Below the pieces are notes generated by a model, which was not told where the DNA came from, ran no database searches, and worked only from the letters and a program-made list of their open reading frames with translations. Positions 16,810-25,280 of a DNA stretch of 64,000 nt are shown piece after piece; the stretch's first letter is position 1, and each line of letters begins with the position of its first letter. Origin of the DNA: Alphaproteobacteria bacterium (lineage in GTDB: Bacteria > Pseudomonadota > Alphaproteobacteria > UBA2966 > CAIVPW01); contig CANKGV010000011.1 in assembly GCA_947481575.1 (NCBI GenBank), positions 1-64,000 of the forward strand, in the 5' to 3' direction. A program made the translations under genes and the position numbers.

Positions 16810-17498
16810 CCGCCGCACCCCGCGCCATTCTGATCGACGTCGAGGGCACCACGACGCCGATCGCGTTCGTGAAGGACGTGCTGTTCCCGTTCGCGCGCGC
16901 ACGGCTTGCTACGTTCACCCGCGCGAACGCCGAGATGCCGGCCGTCGCAGCGCTGGTGCGCGAAGCGGCAGTGCTTGCCGGCGATCCCACGATGACCGAT
17001 GGCGAAGCAGTGCAGACGCTGCTGCGCTGGTCCGACGAGGACCGGAAGGTCACTCCGCTCAAGGCACTGCAGGGACTGATTTGGCGCGGCGGATATGAAT
17101 CCGGCGAGATCAACGGCGTGGTATTCGCCGACGCCGCCGACGCGCTACGCACATGGAAGGCGCGCGGGATTCCCACCTACGTGTATTCGTCCGGTTCGGT
17201 TGCGGCGCAGAAGTTGCTGTTTGGCCACTCCACCGCCGGCAATCTGCTGCCGTATCTTGCCGGGCATTACGATACGACCTCGGGCGGCAAGCTCGAAGCG
17301 GAGTCGTATCGCCGGATTGCGGCAGCGGTTGGTGAAGCGCCGGGCTCGATCACGTTCCTGTCGGATCACACCGGCGAACTCGCGGCGGCACGGGCCGCGG
17401 GGCTTGCGGCCGTCCGCGTGCAGCGTCCGGGCGAACCAGTCGTATCGGCGGAACCTTGGGATGGGCGAGTGGTGACCTCGCTGGACGGGCTGGCCTAG
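16806..17498 (+). CDS. mtnC: Enolase-phosphatase E1
   Basis: The 230-residue HAD-superfamily enzyme enolises and dephosphorylates 2,3-diketo-5-methylthiopentyl-1-phosphate, making the acireductone used by mtnD. HAD motif I is IDVEGTTTPI, motif II YVYSSGSV, the Lys lies in SGGKLEAESY, and motif IV is FLSDHTGEL. The start is a GTG overlapping the mtnD stop (GTGA). No mtnA, mtnK/mtnN or transaminase gene is in the window, so the pathway must be completed elsewhere. It converges with thiI and overlaps its 3' end by four bases. Confidence 0.94.
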   Translation: MTAAPRAILIDVEGTTTPIAFVKDVLFPFARARLATFTRANAEMPAVAALVREAAVLAGDPTMTDGEAVQTLLRWSDEDRKVTPLKALQGLIWRGGYESGEINGVVFADAADALRTWKARGIPTYVYSSGSVAAQKLLFGHSTAGNLLPYLAGHYDTTSGGKLEAESYRRIAAAVGEAPGSITFLSDHTGELAAARAAGLAAVRVQRPGEPVVSAEPWDGRVVTSLDGLA

Positions 17499-18982
17499 CC
17501 GGCCGGCCCTCGCGCATCGATATAGCGCTTGAGCGCGGCGATCCCGCCGTCGAACGCGTAGGCCTCGAAGCCCGACTGCTGCAATACTTCCGCGACGCCC
17601 GCCGACTGCATGCCGTGGGTGCAATACACGACGTACGTGCGATTCTTGTCGAGCGACCTGTAGTCGTCGAGAATCGCCAGGGGGTCACGGTGCACTGCCC
17701 CGGGCACATGCCATGCCTGGAACATCGGCTCGGGCTGGCAATCCAATAACACTGCGTTGGCTGGGATCGTGTCCTTGAACACGTAGGCGGCGCTCAACTC
17801 GCTCACCTTCAGCGCCCGCAAGTCATGAACTCGCAGCGCGGCAATCGCCCGCGCCAGCACTGCAGGATCGAGCTTGGCGTCCTCGACGTCCACTCGTTCC
17901 TCGGTGGTCGCCACCACCGGATGCCCTGGCGCGATGGCGCAGTATTCCTTTACCCGGCGCGATAGGGCGGCGGTTCCGATCAACTTGGCTTCCGCGATGA
18001 TTTCGGTCTTTTCCCAGCCGATCAGCGGCCGCAGCAGCGGCAGCGGGGTCGAAGCTTCATTGGCGCGCAGGTTGGCCAGGGTCTGCGACGACACCTGCCC
18101 AATCGCCTCTCCGGTAATGATCGCTTCACCGCCGGTCTGCTCCGCCACCGCGGTGGCGGCGCGATACATCAGGCGCTTCAGGACTACCTGCCAATATTGG
18201 GGCCGCGCTACCCGTTGCAACTCCGCGACCGGCTCGGTGAAGTCGATCACATAGAGGCGCGGCTTGTGGCCGTAGCTCCACGCGTCAGCCAGCACCTTGG
18301 CGACCTGGATCACCATGCGCTCATAGGCGCCGCCGCCGAGATTGCAGAACACGAAATCCACGGCAACGCCGCGCCGCATCAACCGCCACGCCGCCACCGG
18401 CGAGTCGAACCCGCCCGACATCAGCGCCACTGCTCGTCCGCTCGCGCCGAGGGGCAATCCGCAGGCGCCGCGCGTGCGGTCGGAAAAGAACTCGCAACGG
18501 CTTTCGCCGATTTCCGCGTGGACCACAACCTCCGGATCGGTCAGGTCCACCGTTGCGCCCGGATTGAGCGCCGCCCCCAGGCGGCGGTTGATGTCGGCGC
18601 CAGAGACCCCTTCCGAGTTCACGCGCCGCGCCCGCACCGCGTAGCGGCGCCCGCGCACCCGCTCGGCGAACAGCCGCGTGCCGGTTGCCACGATTGCGTC
18701 GGCATTGGCGGCGCAGCGTCCCTCAACGCTGGATAGCGTGCCGATGCCGAATACGCGTCCCAACGCCGCCGCCGCCAGTTCGGGCGCGTCGGTCGTCACC
18801 GTCATGCGGCCGAAGGAGCGCTTGATCCGTGCCGAAGCGCCAACCGACGCGAGCGCGTCGAGTATGTTGGAGCGCAGTACCTGTTCGAAGCGCTCGCGCG
18901 TCTGCCGCGACTTGGTCGCGACTTCGCCCGCCGGCCGCACGATCAGCACCCCGGCGTCCGGTTTGGGCTCATTGGCGTTCAT
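17495..18982 (-). CDS. thiI: tRNA 4-thiouridine synthase ThiI with rhodanese domain
   Basis: The 495-residue enzyme transfers sulfur to tRNA U8 and may feed thiazole synthesis. It has a ferredoxin-like/THUMP region (about residues 60-170), the PP-loop SGGFDS at 189-194, the resolving Cys348 in EYCAIAP, and a C-terminal rhodanese-like domain with the persulfide Cys454 in YCTHGMQSAG. The rhodanese extension is typical of gammaproteobacterial-type ThiI and less common elsewhere. I chose the ATG at 18982; the frame is open to 19021 without a better start. Confidence 0.94.
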   Translation of the reverse strand: MNANEPKPDAGVLIVRPAGEVATKSRQTRERFEQVLRSNILDALASVGASARIKRSFGRMTVTTDAPELAAAALGRVFGIGTLSSVEGRCAANADAIVATGTRLFAERVRGRRYAVRARRVNSEGVSGADINRRLGAALNPGATVDLTDPEVVVHAEIGESRCEFFSDRTRGACGLPLGASGRAVALMSGGFDSPVAAWRLMRRGVAVDFVFCNLGGGAYERMVIQVAKVLADAWSYGHKPRLYVIDFTEPVAELQRVARPQYWQVVLKRLMYRAATAVAEQTGGEAIITGEAIGQVSSQTLANLRANEASTPLPLLRPLIGWEKTEIIAEAKLIGTAALSRRVKEYCAIAPGHPVVATTEERVDVEDAKLDPAVLARAIAALRVHDLRALKVSELSAAYVFKDTIPANAVLLDCQPEPMFQAWHVPGAVHRDPLAILDDYRSLDKNRTYVVYCTHGMQSAGVAEVLQQSGFEAYAFDGGIAALKRYIDARGPAG

Positions 18983-19085
18983 AGAGGGGCCCAGTGTCGG
19001 CCGTGACCCCTTGCGGCGCAAGGCTCATCGCCGACGGCGTGCCATGACCTTGCCGCCGTCCGTGCCGGCAGTCTAGGCTCCGGTC

Positions 19086-19718
19086 ATGCAACGTACCCTT
19101 TCCCTCGCCGCGCTCTTGATTCTGTGGTTTGCGGTGTCCGCGGTGTCCGCATCGGCCCGGCAGGTCTACACCGGTGAGAACCTGGTCAAGAACTGCAAAG
19201 ACGAGGTGACGTGCCGGACCTATCTGTCCGGGCTGCTCGACGCCGATGAGACGTTGACCGGCTGGTACCAGCTCACCCCGCAGTTCTGCCTGCCGGCGCC
19301 CCAAACCCCCGATACACTGTGGCCGGTGGTTAAGGCGTTCCTCGAGAAGAACCCGGAGCAGCTCAAGTTTACGGCTGGCAGCGTTACGCTGATCGCCCTG
19401 GAAAACGCGTATCGGTGCCCAGCCGGCGCCCGGACCGCGGCCAGCCCCCTCACGCGCTACTTCAGCGGCTCCGAACTGACCGCAGTGTGTCTCACGTTCG
19501 AGTTGTGCCAGGCGTTCGTCATCGGCGTCATGGACGCTCACCAGTCCTTGACCGACTGGAAGCGTATCCGGCCGTTGGTTTGCCTGCCGCCAGATGTCGA
19601 GAATCCGGCGCTGTTGCTGGCAACCTCGGCGTACATTGGCGCCCACCCGAATGAACTCAATTACACGGCCGGAAGCCTCATTCTGCTCGGACTAGCGGCG
19701 AAATACCCCTGTCCCTGA
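19086..19718 (+). CDS. Secreted protein with two tandem Rap1a/Tai-like domains
   Basis: The 210-residue product has a signal peptide ending SASA-R near residue 24, then two similar units (about 24-112 and 126-210). Each shows the Rap1a/Tai immunity pattern: a GxxL start, a Cys pair around a CxxY/F-GxxDA segment, a CLP triplet, a P(E/N)(Q/E)LxxTAGS helix, and a final (R/P)C near YPCP. Single-domain members often protect against type VI amidases or are of unknown role. The tandem form and the lack of a T6SS effector beside it argue against simple immunity. Confidence 0.8.
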   Translation: MQRTLSLAALLILWFAVSAVSASARQVYTGENLVKNCKDEVTCRTYLSGLLDADETLTGWYQLTPQFCLPAPQTPDTLWPVVKAFLEKNPEQLKFTAGSVTLIALENAYRCPAGARTAASPLTRYFSGSELTAVCLTFELCQAFVIGVMDAHQSLTDWKRIRPLVCLPPDVENPALLLATSAYIGAHPNELNYTAGSLILLGLAAKYPCP

Positions 19719-19824
19719 CCGAAGGATTCGAGGACCCGTTGATTTCCCGGTCCGCATGTTCGAAAGTGGGACGTTCACTGCCGCCCGACGGGGCGGCCAA
19801 ACCATCCGGAGCGCGATAACGCAC

Positions 19825-19980
19825 ATGCCAGAACTGTTCTTGCCCGCCTCTTTCATGGTTGCCACGATTCTCGTGCTGATCGGCCTGATGTACATCTTTA
19901 AGGGCTGGATGCAGTCACGCGACCGGATCGTCGATGGCGGCGCACCGATGGCCTCCAAGGGCGGCCACGGTCACCACTAA
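19825..19980 (+). CDS. Small single-pass membrane protein with His-rich tail
   Basis: The 51-residue product (from ATG 19825) is one hydrophobic helix followed by a short polar tail ending GGHGHH. An upstream ATG at 19756 would add 23 residues, but a GC hairpin (19780-19797) lies in that stretch, so I prefer the shorter form. A strong terminator follows. I do not recognise the family; the His-rich end could bind metal. Confidence 0.5.
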   Translation: MPELFLPASFMVATILVLIGLMYIFKGWMQSRDRIVDGGAPMASKGGHGHH

Positions 19981-20030
19981 GGCGTGAACTCGCGGGCGCG
20001 ATCGGTGGCCCGCGTGCTGAGCGTGCTTCG

Positions 20031-20075
20031 AACCCGGCCATACGCGGTACCGCGTAGGGCCGGGTTTGTTGTTTT
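20031..20075 (+). terminator. Strong rho-independent terminator
   Basis: AACCCGGCC (20031-20039) pairs with GGCCGGGTT (20058-20066). Between them TACGCG-GTAC-CGCGTA forms an inner stem, giving an almost continuous hairpin of about 15 pairs, and TGTTGTTTT follows. It ends the small membrane-protein transcript and means the next gene starts downstream of it. Confidence 0.85.
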
Positions 20076-20094
20076 CCAGGGTTGGCGCCGCTCT

Positions 20095-20484
20095 GTGTCG
20101 GCGATCGTTACAGGCGCTTTGCTTGCCACCACGCTGCCCGTCAACCCGGGCCACGCCGCGATGATTGCCACCGACGCGGTGGGCGTCGCGGGTACGCCGT
20201 CCACGGCCGCGCTGCGGGCCCGCCTCGATGCGTTTCTGCGACGCGCCGACGTGCAGGCCGGGCTCACGCGCCTCGGTGTTCCGCCCGTGGAAGCGCAGGC
20301 ACGGGTCGCAGCATTGTCGGATGCCGAGGTGGACCTGCTGGCCGGAAGAGTCGCGGACGTCCCCGCTGGGGGCGATACCGCCGGCCTGGCAGGTTTGGTC
20401 CTGCTGACGGTCATCGTCATGCTGGTCAGCGACGTGCTCTGCTACACCAACATCTTCCAATTCAACCGCTGCGTGCTGCGCTAG
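20095..20484 (+). CDS. PA2779-family protein
   Basis: The 129-residue product has an N-terminal hydrophobic export segment ending GHAAM. The PA2779 family signature follows: RARLDAFLRRADVQAGLTRLG, then ARVAALSDAEVDLLAGRV-DVPAGGD, and a C-terminal transmembrane helix. I chose the GTG at 20095 because an in-frame GTG at 19984 would place the strong terminator inside the gene. Family function is unknown, but it is regularly followed by a PA2778-type peptidase, as here. Confidence 0.8.
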   Translation: MSAIVTGALLATTLPVNPGHAAMIATDAVGVAGTPSTAALRARLDAFLRRADVQAGLTRLGVPPVEAQARVAALSDAEVDLLAGRVADVPAGGDTAGLAGLVLLTVIVMLVSDVLCYTNIFQFNRCVLR

Positions 20485-21419
20485 CGCGGACCTGCCGGAG
20501 CTTCTTAGCGGTCGCCGCCACTGCGGCATTGCTGGGCTGTGCCGGTCCTCAGACCACCGCAATACTGTCAGCCCCGGGGGCCCTTCCGCCACGCGCCGAG
20601 ATCGCCGGCGTCCCGTTCTTCCCACAAGACGACAATTGGTGCGGCCCAGCCGCCCTAGCCGCGGCGATAACGTGGGCCGGGGTGCCAGTCAGCCAAGCAA
20701 CTATGGCAGCCGCTGTGTACACCCCCGGCCGCGAGGGCACCCTCGCGTCGGACATGATCGCCGCCGCGCGCCGCAACGGGCGCGTAGCGGTGCCGGTCAC
20801 CAGCCTGCCCGCGCTACTGGACGAACTCGCCGCCGGCAACCCCGTCATCGTGTTCCAAAACCTCGGCCTTGGGTTTGTGCCGCGCTGGCACTATGCGGTG
20901 GCGTACGGCTACGACCTTGCCGCCGGCCGCATCGTCTTGCACTCGGGCGCAACGGAGCGCCTCGCCACGCCACTCGATACCTTTGAGAACACGTGGGCGC
21001 GGAGCGGGTATTGGGGACTCGTCGTCTTGCCACCGGACCGCCTTCCGGTCACGGCCACGGAGGCGAGTGCACTGGATGCCGCCGCGGGCATCGAGCGCGC
21101 CCGGCGCCCGCGCGAAGCCGTGACCGCGTATCGTACCGTGCTGGCGCGCTGGCCCGACGACCTCCGGGCCTGGATGGGCCTTGGCAATGCAGCGTTTGCC
21201 GCCGCCGACCTTGCCGCGGCCCAGGCCGCGTTCGAACACGCAACCGTCGTGGTCCCTGCCGCGCCCGAGGCTTGGAACAATTTGGCGTACGTCTTTGCAG
21301 CACAGGGTCGCAGCAACGACGCGGTCACCGCGGCACAGAGGGCCGTTACCCTCGCCCCGCCCGCCCAGGCGCAGACTTACCTGGACACGCTGGCCGAGTT
21401 GACGCACGCGAGTCCCTAA
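20469..21419 (+). CDS. PA2778-family lipoprotein: C39-like peptidase fused to TPR
   Basis: From a CTG at 20469 the product is 316 residues. It has a perfect lipoprotein signal (RAALARTCRSF, hydrophobic core, LLGC with Cys24), a papain-like C39 domain with the active Cys in DDNWCGPAA and His in PRWHYAV, and C-terminal tetratricopeptide repeats. The frame has no ATG, GTG or TTG that keeps this signal; the only common start nearby, TTG at 20529, would remove nearly all of it. The frame overlaps the PA2779 3' end by 16 bases, so coupled initiation at CTG is my reading. A sequence error near the junction is the alternative. Confidence 0.75.
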   Translation: MRAALARTCRSFLAVAATAALLGCAGPQTTAILSAPGALPPRAEIAGVPFFPQDDNWCGPAALAAAITWAGVPVSQATMAAAVYTPGREGTLASDMIAAARRNGRVAVPVTSLPALLDELAAGNPVIVFQNLGLGFVPRWHYAVAYGYDLAAGRIVLHSGATERLATPLDTFENTWARSGYWGLVVLPPDRLPVTATEASALDAAAGIERARRPREAVTAYRTVLARWPDDLRAWMGLGNAAFAAADLAAAQAAFEHATVVVPAAPEAWNNLAYVFAAQGRSNDAVTAAQRAVTLAPPAQAQTYLDTLAELTHASP

Positions 21420-21433
21420 CCCGCGAAATCACC

Positions 21434-21464
21434 CGCGCGGCGGAGCAACTGCTGCCGCCGCGCG
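21434..21464. terminator. GC hairpin between convergent genes
   Basis: CGCGCGGCG pairs with CGCCGCGCG, with an inner GCA/TGC, between the peptidase gene and the PEBP-like gene. There is no T-run on either side, so termination is plausible but not shown. Confidence 0.45.
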
Positions 21465-21480
21465 AGCCACGGTTAGGCTG

Positions 21481-22050
21481 CTACCACTTGCCGAGGTTGA
21501 TGCGGCCCTTGGCGAGCAGCTTGCCGTCGGCCTTCGAGACGGCCAGCACGTCGGCAAAATACAGGTGCCCGGCACCGCCCGAGCACGGCGGCAGGTAGCC
21601 CGGCCCACTGGCGCGGTTGTTTGCCTCAATGAACACCCCGGCGGGCATGGTCGCGGTCTCGCCCTTCACGGCAGGCAGGCTGGCGATGGCGGCATTCACG
21701 GTGAAGCCGATCTGACCGTGACCGCCGTTGGTCGACAACGGTGCGTAGTCCGTGTCGTTGAACTGCAGGATGATCGCGGTGGTGCCGGCGGGAATATTCT
21801 CCACGCGCAGCGGCGGCGTCGAGCCGGAGCCCTGGTTGCGCGAGCACTGCTGCCCGGCCGGGAGGCTAACGCCGGTCCAAGCCGGATCGGTGAACGTCAC
21901 CTTCAGGTCCGGCAGAGTCGGGCTGACCGGGGTGTAGACGGGCGCGGCAGGCGCGGCCGGAGCCGCAGGAGCCGCCTGCTGAGCAGCCGCAGAGCCGGCA
22001 CACAGGGCCAGCGCGGCCGTAGCCGCCAACGCAACGAGTCGGTTTGTCAT
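21481..22050 (-). CDS. Secreted PEBP (YbhB/YbcL)-like protein
   Basis: The 189-residue product has a signal peptide ending GSAAA-Q, an Ala/Pro-rich linker, and a domain resembling phosphatidylethanolamine-binding proteins: PAGTTAIILQFNDTDYAP early, and the GYLPPCSGGAGHLYFADVLAV segment matching the family's G-PC-P-GxHxY motif. PEBP-like bacterial proteins are mostly of unknown role. An AGGAGA binding site lies six bases before the ATG. The two Cys in the mature part may form a disulfide. Confidence 0.65.
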   Translation of the reverse strand: MTNRLVALAATAALALCAGSAAAQQAAPAAPAAPAAPVYTPVSPTLPDLKVTFTDPAWTGVSLPAGQQCSRNQGSGSTPPLRVENIPAGTTAIILQFNDTDYAPLSTNGGHGQIGFTVNAAIASLPAVKGETATMPAGVFIEANNRASGPGYLPPCSGGAGHLYFADVLAVSKADGKLLAKGRINLGKW

Positions 22051-22215
22051 GCAGTTCTCCTGGTAAATCCCGGGAATGGGCCGGATTCCTAGACCGCCTC
22101 GCCCACCCCTGCAATGGCATCCGCGAAGGGCGTAGCCGCTGCGTGGGGGGCAGTGCGGTTCTCGTTTCATTCCGCTAGACTGCCCTCCGTTTTCGCCCTC
22201 CGGGAGTTGGTCCGC

Positions 22216-23409
22216 ATGAACGCGCGCGCGCGCATCGGCTTGATCGTGCTTGTTGTCATCGCTGTGGCGATGGGTTGGAACCTCGGCCGCCAAGGCAAGA
22301 TCGAGGGCATCGCCATCGGCTTTGTCAGCACGTTCAGCGGCGGCTCCGCCGCCATCGGCCAAGACATGAAGGACGCCTTCGAACTCGCGCTCGACGGTAT
22401 GGGCCGCAAGATGGGCGGCCAGGTGATCACGGTCGTCTACGAAGATGACGCCCAGGACCCGGCCGTAGGGCTGCAAAAGACCCAGCGCTTGGTGCAACAG
22501 GAACACGCCAAGTTCGTGACCGGCTTCATCTGGTCGAACGTACTGTTGGCCTCCGCACCTGCGGCAGTCGACAACAACGTGTTCCTGGTCAGTGCCAACG
22601 CCGGCCCGGCCGAACTCGCCGGCGCCCAGTGCAAGGCGAACTTCTTCTCGACCTCGTGGCAGAACGACCAGACACCGATGGCGATGGGCGACGTGCTCAA
22701 CCGCACCGGCGTAAAGAACCTGTACGTGCTGGCGCCCAACTACGCGGCCGGCAAGAACATGATCACCGGCCTGCAGCGCGGCTTCAAAGGCACCGTCGTC
22801 GCGACCGATCTGACGCAGTTCCCTGAGCAGCTCGACTTCTCGGCCGAGCTTGCCAAGATTCGCGCTGCGAATCCCGAAGCGGTATGGGTGTTCTTCCCCG
22901 GAAACTACGGCACCCAGTTCTTCACCCAGTACGCCGCTGCAGGACTGCTGGGTAAGATTCCGCTGTATTCCACCTTCAGCATAGACGCGCTCAACCTGCA
23001 GCAGATCGGGCCGCTGGTGACGGGATCGCGGTTCACCCAGTCTTGGGCGGCGGATCTCGACAATCCCGCCAACGCCAAATTCGTTGCCGACTTCCGCGCC
23101 AAGTTCGGCCGCACTCCGTCGTTCTATGCGGCCCAGGCGTACGACTCGGCGCTGCTGATTCGCAGCGCGGTAGAAGCGGTGAAGGGCGACGTCACCAATA
23201 TGGACGCGGTCCGGGCCGCGTTGCGCAAGGCGGCGTTCCCGTCGGTGCGTGGCGGATTCAAGTTCGGCCAGAACCACCTACCGATTCAGAATTTCTATCT
23301 GAACGAAGTGGTCAAAGGCACGGACGGGAAGTTTGCGTCCAAGGTCGTGGAAACGGTCTACCGCGACAACGTCGATCCCTACGCGGGCGACTGCCCGATG
23401 CACTGGTAG
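22216..23409 (+). CDS. Branched-chain amino-acid-type ABC substrate-binding protein
   Basis: The 397-residue periplasmic-binding fold (type I, LivK-like) starts with a hydrophobic segment at residues 8-21 that may stay as a membrane anchor, since no clear cleavage site follows. Family features include GFVSTFSGGSAAIGQD, the DDAQDP segment, and AAQAYDSALLIRSAVE near the C-terminus. It is the first gene of a five-gene transporter cassette. Liv-type binding proteins take amino acids, amides or aromatic acids; the ligand cannot be told here. Confidence 0.9.
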   Translation: MNARARIGLIVLVVIAVAMGWNLGRQGKIEGIAIGFVSTFSGGSAAIGQDMKDAFELALDGMGRKMGGQVITVVYEDDAQDPAVGLQKTQRLVQQEHAKFVTGFIWSNVLLASAPAAVDNNVFLVSANAGPAELAGAQCKANFFSTSWQNDQTPMAMGDVLNRTGVKNLYVLAPNYAAGKNMITGLQRGFKGTVVATDLTQFPEQLDFSAELAKIRAANPEAVWVFFPGNYGTQFFTQYAAAGLLGKIPLYSTFSIDALNLQQIGPLVTGSRFTQSWAADLDNPANAKFVADFRAKFGRTPSFYAAQAYDSALLIRSAVEAVKGDVTNMDAVRAALRKAAFPSVRGGFKFGQNHLPIQNFYLNEVVKGTDGKFASKVVETVYRDNVDPYAGDCPMHW

Positions 23410-23454
23410 CGCCGCGCCTGCCCTTGCCACGCCGCGGGCAGTGACCGGGACGCG

Positions 23455-24372
23455 ATGACCGCCGCCCTTCTTGCCGAGCAATTGCTCAACGGGGCCCAGC
23501 TCGGGGTACTGCTGTTCCTGATCGCCGCCGGCCTCACGCTGGTGTTCGGGGTGATGGACTTCGTCAACGTGGCGCACGGCTCGCTGTACATGTTGGGCGC
23601 GTATTTCGCCGTCACGCTCGTGGGCCGCACCGGCTCGTTCCCCCTCGGCGTAGCATTGGCCGTCGCCGCCACCGTCGTTGTGGCGGTGACTGTCGAACGC
23701 TTGCTGCTGCGCCACCTGTACCGCCGCAGCCATCTGGAGCAGGTCCTGGGCACGTTTGGGTTGGTGATGATCGCCAACGAGGCGGTGCGGATTGTATGGG
23801 GCCCAGCCGGCCTGACCCTTGCACCGCCCCACGCCCTCGCCGGGCAGGTCTCCCTGCCGTTCGGGATCGAATACCCCGCCTACCGCCTGATCCTGCTCGT
23901 TGCGGGGGTTGCGGTCGCCGTGTTGCTGGCCGGGTTTGGGCGCACCCGCGCCGGCATGCGGATCCGCGCTGCAGCAACGGACGCGACCACACTGCAAGCT
24001 CTCGGCGTCAATGTCGGCGCACTTGCCACGGGTGTGTTCGCACTGGGTGCCGCCTTGGCAGGCTTGGCGGGTGGGTTGGCGGCACCGATTGTCTCCGTGA
24101 AGGTCGGGATGGGAGAAAGCATCCTGATCCTGACCTTTGTCGTGATTGTGGTGGGCGGCGTCGGGTCGGTGCGGGGAGCGTTCCTGGCAGCCTTGGCCGT
24201 CGGCTTGATCGACACCCTTGGCCGCGCCTATCTGCCGGACGTATTGCGCCACGTCACGAATGACGCCGCGGCATCGGCGCTCGGCCCCGCGATCTCGGCG
24301 GTGCTGATCTACGTCGCCATGGCGGCGCTGTTGGCCGCACGGCCCCAAGGCCTGTTCACGCGCGGCCAATGA
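23455..24372 (+). CDS. LivH-type ABC permease
   Basis: The 305-residue inner-membrane protein has about eight hydrophobic helices and the LivH hallmarks LTLVFGVMDFVNVAHG and GMRIRAAATDATTLQALGVN, the latter being the coupling loop. It starts 45 bases after the binding-protein gene and overlaps the LivM-type gene by four bases. It forms the translocation pore with that permease. Confidence 0.93.
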   Translation: MTAALLAEQLLNGAQLGVLLFLIAAGLTLVFGVMDFVNVAHGSLYMLGAYFAVTLVGRTGSFPLGVALAVAATVVVAVTVERLLLRHLYRRSHLEQVLGTFGLVMIANEAVRIVWGPAGLTLAPPHALAGQVSLPFGIEYPAYRLILLVAGVAVAVLLAGFGRTRAGMRIRAAATDATTLQALGVNVGALATGVFALGAALAGLAGGLAAPIVSVKVGMGESILILTFVVIVVGGVGSVRGAFLAALAVGLIDTLGRAYLPDVLRHVTNDAAASALGPAISAVLIYVAMAALLAARPQGLFTRGQ

Positions 24373-25280
24373 GCCGCATCGCGATCGTCGCCGCTCTACT
24401 GGGGCTCCTCGCCGTCGCCGGCCCACTCGCGATTTGGGGTGGGCAACCGTACCTCGCCTTTGTGCTGACGCGGCTGATGCTCCTAGCCGTAGCCGGTGTC
24501 GGCCTCAATCTCGTGCTGGGCTATTGCGGCCTCGCCAGCTTCGGCCACGCCGCGTTCATCGGCGTCGGCGCTTATGTTGCCGCGATCGCCGCCACCGAAG
24601 CATTTACCGGAAGCGTTTGGGCCGACCTTGCCGCGGCCACCGCGGCAGGCGCCATCGCCGCCGCAATGGTCGGCGCGATCAGCCTGCGTACGCGGGGCAT
24701 CGCGTTCATTCTGATCACCCTGGCGTTTGGCCAAATGGCCTACTACGCCGCGATCTCCCTGGAACGCTATGGCGGCGACGATGGCATGCGCATCCCTGCT
24801 GCAGCATTGCCGGCGGACCTCACGCTGTACGGCCTAGCGTTCGCCTTGCTGGCGGTTGCCCTCTTCGTCTCCCACCAGATCGTTCATTCCCCCTACGGCA
24901 CGATCCTGCAGGGCGCCGCGGCCAACGAACGGCGCATGACCGCCCTAGGCATCCCCGTTGGCCGCTACCGCCTTGCGGCCTATGCCGTCAGCGGCGCTCT
25001 GTGCGGGGCGGCCGGCGCACTCCAGGCCGTGCACGATGGCTACGTCAGCCCCGGGCTGATGGCCTGGCCGCGCTCTGCCGAATTGGTCGCAATGGTGCTG
25101 GTGGGCGGTGCGGCTACCACTTCCGGCCCCCTGCTTGGGGCGCTCGCGTTCACCGCACTGGACGAAGTCCTGTCCGGCTGGACCGATCATTGGCGCATTG
25201 CCTTCGGCGTACTCCTAGTCGCCGCCGCTCTGATTGGCCGCGGCGGCCTGGCCGCATTCGTGGCGGGCCGCCGTGAGTGA
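24369..25280 (+). CDS. LivM-type ABC permease
   Basis: The 303-residue inner-membrane partner carries the LivM signature LNLVLGYCGLASFGHAAFIGVGAY and the coupling segment GAAANERRMTALGIPV. It has about nine to ten hydrophobic segments. Start and stop overlap both neighbours, so the cassette is translationally coupled. Confidence 0.93.
   Translation: MSRIAIVAALLGLLAVAGPLAIWGGQPYLAFVLTRLMLLAVAGVGLNLVLGYCGLASFGHAAFIGVGAYVAAIAATEAFTGSVWADLAAATAAGAIAAAMVGAISLRTRGIAFILITLAFGQMAYYAAISLERYGGDDGMRIPAAALPADLTLYGLAFALLAVALFVSHQIVHSPYGTILQGAAANERRMTALGIPVGRYRLAAYAVSGALCGAAGALQAVHDGYVSPGLMAWPRSAELVAMVLVGGAATTSGPLLGALAFTALDEVLSGWTDHWRIAFGVLLVAAALIGRGGLAAFVAGRRE

Noticed and set aside
21481-23277. A 598-residue fusion on the minus strand extending the PEBP-like protein upstream
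   Set aside because: The extra 409 residues are antisense to the substrate-binding gene; the ATG at 22050 has a strong binding site and signal peptide.
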